From Planctomycetota bacterium (GTDB taxonomy: Bacteria > Planctomycetota > UBA1135 > UBA2386): a DNA stretch of 37,903 bases. The notes under the pieces are model-generated. The model saw only the letters and a program-made list of their open reading frames with translations. It did not search any database and was not told the origin of the DNA. A program made the translations under genes and the position numbers. The stretch covers positions 1-37,903 of the forward strand of contig JAEUHS010000116.1 of assembly GCA_016794035.1 (NCBI GenBank), written 5' to 3'. Shown here piece by piece: positions 33,436-37,903 of the stretch (position 1 is the first letter of the stretch; each line of letters starts with the position of its first letter).

Positions 33436-35010
33436 TCAGCGGCCCATGTCGATGAACACGCCGCCGTTCTCCTGCGCGAGCTGCTGCAGGAACTCCTTCT
33501 GGAACTCGCCGATCGCGATCGCATGGATCACGATCCGGTAGATCTCGTTGTGCTTGCGCACTTCCTTGAGGATCTCGTTGGTGTCGACGATCTTGCCGAC
33601 CGACGGTCGGCCGTCGCTGAGGAAGTAGACGGTGTCGAGCGGTCGCTTGATCGCGGTCTTGTCGAAGCCGGTCACCGCCGCCTTCGACGGCTTCTCCGGG
33701 TCGACGCCGAATGGGTAGAGCAGCGCCTTCAGCGTGTTGGTCTTGCCGGCTTCGAGGTTGGCCGAGCCGCCGAGCCCGGACTGTGCGAGGTCCTGCGACT
33801 CGGAGCCGCCGAGCGGCTTCAACCCGCGCACGAACGACTTCGCGGCCTCGCGGTTGACGACGTTGGCCGGCACCAGGCGCTTCTTCCACACGTTCAGGTC
33901 GGTCGCGAACGCGACGATGTCGAAGTTCGTATCCGACGTCAGGCCTTCGATCGTGTTCAGCAGCTCGGTCTGCACGATCGTGAAGCGCCGGCGATCGCGG
34001 TAGCCCTGGAACTTCTCGACCTCGACGACCAGGTCGTCCATCGAGCCCGAGACGTCGATGATGAACAGCACGTTGGTCGACGTGGTCGGGATGCCGACGA
34101 AGGTGTTGGTCTCCTCCTTCTTGCCGTAGAACGCGTCGTACTTCTTGCGACTCTCGGCCTTCTTCGCCAGTTCCTCGTCGGTCGGGATGCGGTAGCCCTC
34201 GATCGAGGTCAGCGTGTGCCACTGCTCCTGCCAGCGCTCGGGATCGACGCCGAAGTCGAAACCCGTGATCTGGAACAGCGCCTCCGCACACTCCGTGCGC
34301 AGGCGGCCCGCCTTGCGCATCAGGTCGATCAGCGGCTGCACGGCGGCCTGCGGTCGCAGCCTGGACACGCAGGCGACCGCGGCGCTCTGCACCTGCCATT
34401 CGTCGTCTCCGAGCAGGCGGACCACCGCGTCGGCGTGCTGCGTCAGCTTCAGCGCGCCGATCGTGTCGGTCGCCGCCATGCGCACCACCGGATCGCCGTC
34501 GGCCACCAGCTGCCCGAGCAGGTCGGTCGTGCCGGCCGAGCCGATCCTCTGCAGCGCCCGCGCCGCCTCGAATTTCACGACCGACGCCGCCTTCGGGTTC
34601 GCCGCGACCTCGGCGATCGCCGGCAGGGCGTCCTTCAGCTGTGCGCGGCCCAGGACCTTGATCAGCAGCGCGCCCTGGTCGGCGTCACGGATCTTCGGCA
34701 GCTCCTCGATCCACGCGGCATAGGTCGCCGGCTCGCGATAGCTCTCCAGCACCTCCAGCGCGGCCTGCTGCACCGCGGCGTTGGGGTGCTTCAGGACCTT
34801 GAGCAGTTCCTCGGCCGCCGGCACGCACTCCCTGCCCTTGAGCATGTGCACGGCCTCGACCAGGACCGCTTCCTCCTTGGCCCGCTTGAAGAAGCGCGTG
34901 AACTCCTTCACGTCGTCGAGCCGGGCCGCGAGATCGGACTGCGCCGGCAGGGCGGCAGCCAGCAGCAGGGCAAACAACGAGCACAGGGCGGCGGTCGGGT
35001 TCGATGGCAT
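33436..35010 (-). CDS. Secreted HEAT-repeat and von Willebrand factor A domain protein
   Basis: The 524-residue product begins with a signal peptide (LCSLFALLLAAALPAQS). Residues 45-250 are HEAT-type helix pairs: VPAAEELLKVLKHPNAAVQQ, LPAIAEVAANPKAASVVKFE, LLGQLVADGDPVVRMAATDT and VVRLLGDDEWQVQSAAVACV. Residues 312-520 form a VWA domain with an intact MIDAS motif DVSGSMDD (319-326), the second threonine/serine loop and YFLSDGRPSVG as third element. VWA domains bind proteins through a metal ion, and HEAT repeats are scaffolds; a protein-binding role in the periplasm is inferred. It follows the zinc-ribbon gene by 30 bp. Similar HEAT-VWA proteins are frequent in planctomycetes; none that I know has a defined partner. 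Confidence 0.88.
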   Translation of the reverse strand: MPSNPTAALCSLFALLLAAALPAQSDLAARLDDVKEFTRFFKRAKEEAVLVEAVHMLKGRECVPAAEELLKVLKHPNAAVQQAALEVLESYREPATYAAWIEELPKIRDADQGALLIKVLGRAQLKDALPAIAEVAANPKAASVVKFEAARALQRIGSAGTTDLLGQLVADGDPVVRMAATDTIGALKLTQHADAVVRLLGDDEWQVQSAAVACVSRLRPQAAVQPLIDLMRKAGRLRTECAEALFQITGFDFGVDPERWQEQWHTLTSIEGYRIPTDEELAKKAESRKKYDAFYGKKEETNTFVGIPTTSTNVLFIIDVSGSMDDLVVEVEKFQGYRDRRRFTIVQTELLNTIEGLTSDTNFDIVAFATDLNVWKKRLVPANVVNREAAKSFVRGLKPLGGSESQDLAQSGLGGSANLEAGKTNTLKALLYPFGVDPEKPSKAAVTGFDKTAIKRPLDTVYFLSDGRPSVGKIVDTNEILKEVRKHNEIYRIVIHAIAIGEFQKEFLQQLAQENGGVFIDMGR

Positions 35011-35040
35011 CGGGGTCCGGGCGGAAACGCAGCGCGTAGG

Positions 35041-35577
35041 TTACCGGTTCGGCTCGTCGCCCGCATGCCGCCACCACCCCAGCCGCCGATCCCGCTCGAC
35101 GTGGCGCCGCAGCGGTTCGAGGTCGAGCCGGGCCTCGCGCACGAACTCCGCGGCGACGGCGCCGCCGCCGTGGCGCGGCTTCAGTACGAAGGCGAGGTGC
35201 CGCCGGTACTCGACCTCGACGATCCAGTGGCAGCGCAGCGCCGCAGCTCCGAGCTGCAGGGACTTCACCAGGTTCTCGATCTGCTGCAGGGCCCGGTGGT
35301 CGGCGACCCCGAGTTCGACGAACGGCAGGGTCGGCGGCGCGGCGTCACCGTCTCCGGCATCGCGCACGTGCAGGCCCGGCAGCTGCTCGAGCACGCGCAC
35401 CAGGGGCCAGACCAGCGGCGGCACGCCGCGCTGTTGCGCCTGCTCCTGGTCGGCGAGCTGCTCGATCGCCCGCCGGTCGCCGAATCGCGCCCCGCACAGG
35501 CCACACTCGTGGATGGTCGCGCCATCGGCGGTGCGCACCACCATGTCGCGGTTGCCGCAGTCGGGGCAGATGTGCAC
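35041..35577 (-). CDS. Zinc-ribbon protein of unknown function
   Basis: The 178-residue product starts with a zinc ribbon: CPDC and, 17 residues later, CGLC (four cysteines) ending by about residue 32. After a Gln/Ala helix (IEQLADQEQAQQRG) the rest is a compact domain I do not recognise: GLHVRDAGDG, TLPFVELGVADHRALQQIEN, CHWIVEVEYRRHLAFVLKPR and LDLEPLRRHVERDRRLGWWR. It is probably cytoplasmic. GTG 35577 is preferred because TAAGGT lies 7 nt before it, as at three other genes here; GTG 35586 would add three residues. It ends 30 bp before the HEAT-VWA gene and starts about 23 bp after the acidic membrane protein gene. Confidence 0.72.
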   Translation of the reverse strand: MHICPDCGNRDMVVRTADGATIHECGLCGARFGDRRAIEQLADQEQAQQRGVPPLVWPLVRVLEQLPGLHVRDAGDGDAAPPTLPFVELGVADHRALQQIENLVKSLQLGAAALRCHWIVEVEYRRHLAFVLKPRHGGGAVAAEFVREARLDLEPLRRHVERDRRLGWWRHAGDEPNR

Positions 35578-35584
35578 GCGGCAC

Positions 35585-35590
35585 ACCTTA
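35585..35590 (-). promoter_or_regulatory. Possible -10 box (TAAGGT) for a leaderless mRNA
   Basis: TAAGGT is 7 nt before GTG 35577 on the minus strand, inside the short gap after the upstream gene. It resembles the boxes at 3207, 12089 and 23020. With GTG 35586 as start it would overlap the start codon, so the assignment depends on the chosen start. Confidence 0.3.
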
Positions 35591-35600
35591 CCCGACCCGA

Positions 35601-37481
35601 TCAGCGCGGCGACTGCGAACCCTGCGGCGGCGTCGGCGGCGTCGGCGGCTCGGCGCCGGTGCCGCTGCCGAGCTGTCGCTCGATCAGGCGGCGCAACCAG
35701 TCGTCCTCCTCGCGCGTGGTGTCGAGCCGGATCGCGGCATCGCCCTCGCCCTGCACGACCTGCCCGACCAGCGCCTTCGGCAGCATGACGCGGTTCTTGC
35801 GGAACTCGAGCACGACGTGGTCGTCGGCGATGCCGCTGAGGATGCCGCCGACCAGTCGGTTGTTGTTGGTCAGGCGCACGAAGCCCGAGGTGACCTTCTG
35901 CAGGTCCTCGTAGTCGGCGGAGCCGAGTTCGGTCAGGCGCGCGATGGCGGCCCGCGGGATCGTGACCTCGCCGTTGTCGACGCGCAGCGTGATGCGCTGC
36001 GCGTCGGCGGTCTTGACGTTGCCGATGAAGAAGTTGCCGTTCTGCAGCTGCGCGAACGCGCGGCTGCCCGGCGCCACGCCGTCCGCGCTGCGGGTGCGTC
36101 CGTCGAGGTCGTCGGGCTCGCCGATCATCAGATCGTCGCTGACCCGCACCAGGCGGTTGCGCTGCTGCGGCAAGCCGTCGGCGCCCTTGGGCGACGCGGT
36201 GACGGCCGGCAGCACCGGCCAGCCCGGCAGCTCCGGAGTCGGGGCCGTGACGACCGGCAGGGCCGGGTCCGCCGGCGCCGGCGGCTCGACGGCGACCGGT
36301 GGCACCTCCGGGGACGGCGGCTCGACGGCCACCGGCGGCGCCGGGTCCGCGGGCGGCGGTTCACTGACGACGACCGTCGGCGGCGTCGGCTCGACCGGGG
36401 CCGGCGGCGGCGGTTCGACCGGCGGCGGCGTCGGTGGCGCCACGGGTGGCGGCTCGGTCACCGCGACCACGGGAGCCGGCCCGGCCGGCGTCGGCACCGG
36501 GACCGCGACCGTGGGCCGCGTGATCTCCGCCTGTTGCACGCGCTCGGGCTGCAGGCGCAGGCCGAGCCACTCGGGCCGCAGCACCACCACGGCGCCCGCC
36601 GCCAGCACGGTCAGGGTCGCCGCCAAGGGCAGCAGGACACGGAAGCCGCGGCCACCGCGTTCGCGGGCACCGATGACCTCGTTGTCGTCCTCGTCCTGGA
36701 CGTAGATGTCGTGGCCCTCGGCCTCGGCGGCGACCCCGACCAGCTCGGGTTCGGCGCCGTCCGCGAACGCCTCGCCGTAGACCGGGTCGGCGTCGGCGTC
36801 CGCCGCCTCGTACGGCTCGTCCGCCTCGGCGCGCGCGACTTCGCCGACCTCGGCGAGGTCGTCGACCCTGGCCGCCGGCAGCGGCTCCCAGCCGGGCTCG
36901 GGCGCCACCTGCTCGTCCCCGCTGGCGGCGCCGAGCGGCACGCCGAGTTCGTCGCCGCTGTCGGCGGACTCGTCCTGCCACATGCCGTCGCCATCGTCGA
37001 GCACGAACGGTCCGGACTGCTCGAACTCGCTGATGCCGTCGCCCGCGCCGGCCGCGCCGGCACCGATGACCTCGAGCTCCTGCTCGCTGTCGAGCGCGAA
37101 GTCGTCGTCCCCCTGCAGCAACGAATCGAGTTCCTTGGCGAACGACGCCTCGGCAGCGGCCATCGCCTCGGGCGGTGCCCCCAGGTTGCTTGCGGCCTCC
37201 GCCTCGAGGTCGAGCGCGTCCCCGTCCCACGTGCCGGCGGCGCCCTCCGCGAACTCGGGACCGCCCTGGAACGTGGTCGGCGCTGCGTAGCCGAGCTCCG
37301 GCTCGGCGAACAGCACGTCCTCCGCGTCGGGCTCGGCCGCGGCCGCACCGGCCTTCGAATGGCCCGGGGGCGTCTCGAACAGACGATCGAGGTCCTCGTT
37401 CTTCGGCGCGATGTCCTCGATCACGAAGTCGTCGTCGAGGAAGTCGTCGTTGTCGTCGTCGCGTTGGCTCTCGCCGGTCAT
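35601..37481 (-). CDS. Acidic, proline-rich single-pass membrane protein with Sm-like C-terminal repeats
   Basis: The 626-residue product has an unusual composition. Residues 1-280 are highly acidic and disordered-looking (DDDNDDFLDDDFVIED at the start, repeated DE/AE/PE runs) and should be cytoplasmic. One membrane helix lies at about 282-301 (LLPLAATLTVLAAGAVVVL). Residues 320-460 are a Pro/Val/Glu-rich stalk with PPP, PVEPP and PVAVEPP repeats. The C-terminus (about 500-600) has two similar beta units, FFIGNVKTADAQRITLRVDN and GFVRLTNNNRLVGGILSGIADDHVVLEF, with an Sm-like five-strand look. I know no family or function. ATG 37481 is supported by GGAG (37488-37491) six bases upstream. The gene precedes the zinc-ribbon and HEAT-VWA genes in one run. 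Confidence 0.85.
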   Translation of the reverse strand: MTGESQRDDDNDDFLDDDFVIEDIAPKNEDLDRLFETPPGHSKAGAAAAEPDAEDVLFAEPELGYAAPTTFQGGPEFAEGAAGTWDGDALDLEAEAASNLGAPPEAMAAAEASFAKELDSLLQGDDDFALDSEQELEVIGAGAAGAGDGISEFEQSGPFVLDDGDGMWQDESADSGDELGVPLGAASGDEQVAPEPGWEPLPAARVDDLAEVGEVARAEADEPYEAADADADPVYGEAFADGAEPELVGVAAEAEGHDIYVQDEDDNEVIGARERGGRGFRVLLPLAATLTVLAAGAVVVLRPEWLGLRLQPERVQQAEITRPTVAVPVPTPAGPAPVVAVTEPPPVAPPTPPPVEPPPPAPVEPTPPTVVVSEPPPADPAPPVAVEPPSPEVPPVAVEPPAPADPALPVVTAPTPELPGWPVLPAVTASPKGADGLPQQRNRLVRVSDDLMIGEPDDLDGRTRSADGVAPGSRAFAQLQNGNFFIGNVKTADAQRITLRVDNGEVTIPRAAIARLTELGSADYEDLQKVTSGFVRLTNNNRLVGGILSGIADDHVVLEFRKNRVMLPKALVGQVVQGEGDAAIRLDTTREEDDWLRRLIERQLGSGTGAEPPTPPTPPQGSQSPR

Positions 37482-37600
37482 GCTGCTCTCCGTTCCGATC
37501 GGGGACCTCCCGGTTATCGGCACGTGGGTCCTGCGGACTGATGCCCGCGCGCACGCGGCTCCGGCCGATGGTATCGGCGGCTGCCGGGCGGGGCCGCGAT

Positions 37601-37903
37601 TCAGGAGCCTTCGGCGGCCAGATCCCGGCTCAAGTCGGAGGACCGCAACAGGCGCCGCACGCCGCCGCGCAGCACGGTCAGCCCGAGCGCGTCGACGTGC
37701 TCGAGCAACGGGATCAGGTACTTGCGGCTGGTGTCGAGGCGGTCGCGCAGCGACGGGATGTCGAGCACCTCGTCGTGCGCGAGACAGTTGTTGCGCACCT
37801 CGCGCAGCACCGTGCGCACCACCGAGGCGCCGTAGAAGTGGTCGCCGACGCGATCGATGCGCCCTTCGTCCTGGGCCCGATCCAGCAACGACAGCAGTTC
37901 GTC
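37601..37903 (-). CDS. selB: Selenocysteine-specific elongation factor SelB, C-terminal fragment
   Basis: The frame is open to the right edge; the visible 100 residues are the C-terminus. They form the last two winged helices of SelB, with the diagnostic VLDIPSLRDRLDTSRKYLIP block and LLEHVDALGLTVLRGGVRRLL, which bind the SECIS hairpin of selenoprotein mRNAs. SelB carries Sec-tRNA to UGA codons followed by such a hairpin. The EF-Tu-like GTPase part lies outside the window. Its presence predicts selA, selC, selD and at least one selenoprotein elsewhere in the genome. Downstream, 119 bp separate it from the acidic protein gene; nothing else was found there. Confidence 0.88.
   Translation of the reverse strand, partial: DELLSLLDRAQDEGRIDRVGDHFYGASVVRTVLREVRNNCLAHDEVLDIPSLRDRLDTSRKYLIPLLEHVDALGLTVLRGGVRRLLRSSDLSRDLAAEGS

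Overview
This window is dense, very GC-rich bacterial chromosome with about 30 protein genes, gaps never above 280 bp, and no rRNA, tRNA, CRISPR array or insertion sequence that I can recognise. The gene content points to a member of the Planctomycetota or a close relative. The pointers are an ECF sigma factor with a membrane FecR-type anti-sigma factor carrying a huge outer part, an FHA-linked Hanks kinase with a long extracytoplasmic tail, two secreted alpha/alpha-toroid (prenyltransferase-fold) proteins, a secreted HEAT-VWA protein, Uma2-type proteins and an outer-membrane barrel. That assignment is inference from gene families; there is no rRNA to confirm it. The last gene on the right is the C-terminal end of SelB, so the organism probably makes selenoproteins.

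Left part (1-6546): two tandem Uma2 genes (one cut by the window edge), a secreted dipeptidyl-peptidase IV, a divergent secreted toroid protein, and two small unknown genes. Next (6547-15417, all minus): an ECF sigma factor/anti-sigma pair, then a tight four-gene run (membrane AsmA-like fusion protein, YceH, TIM-barrel protein, PafA-like alkaline phosphatase). A divergent HAD-fold gene with altered catalytic residues (15592-16170) converges on the glycolytic pair gap-pgk.

Middle (18577-24463, plus): tilS, an FHA/Ser-Thr kinase, a DUF167 gene overlapping the kinase stop, a purine nucleoside phosphorylase homologue lacking its substrate-binding residues, and purN. It converges on a YugP-type membrane zinc protease. 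Then follow a second toroid protein and an outer-membrane barrel (25388-27642).

Right part: a minus-strand metabolic operon (threonine aldolase, phosphomannomutase, SAM hydrolase, arginase; 32051 to 27922), a divergent MFS transporter, and a minus-strand run encoding an acidic/proline-rich membrane protein, a zinc-ribbon protein and the HEAT-VWA protein, with SelB upstream.

Two features recur across the window. First, TAnnnT boxes sit only 6-7 nt before several start codons (3200, 12081, 23032, probably 35577), suggesting leaderless mRNAs. Second, inverted repeats without U-tracts overlap the stop codons at all five convergent gene junctions, strongest in 27635-27927. The most interesting protein-level observations are the two enzyme folds with substituted active sites (HAD at 15592 and PNP at 23032).
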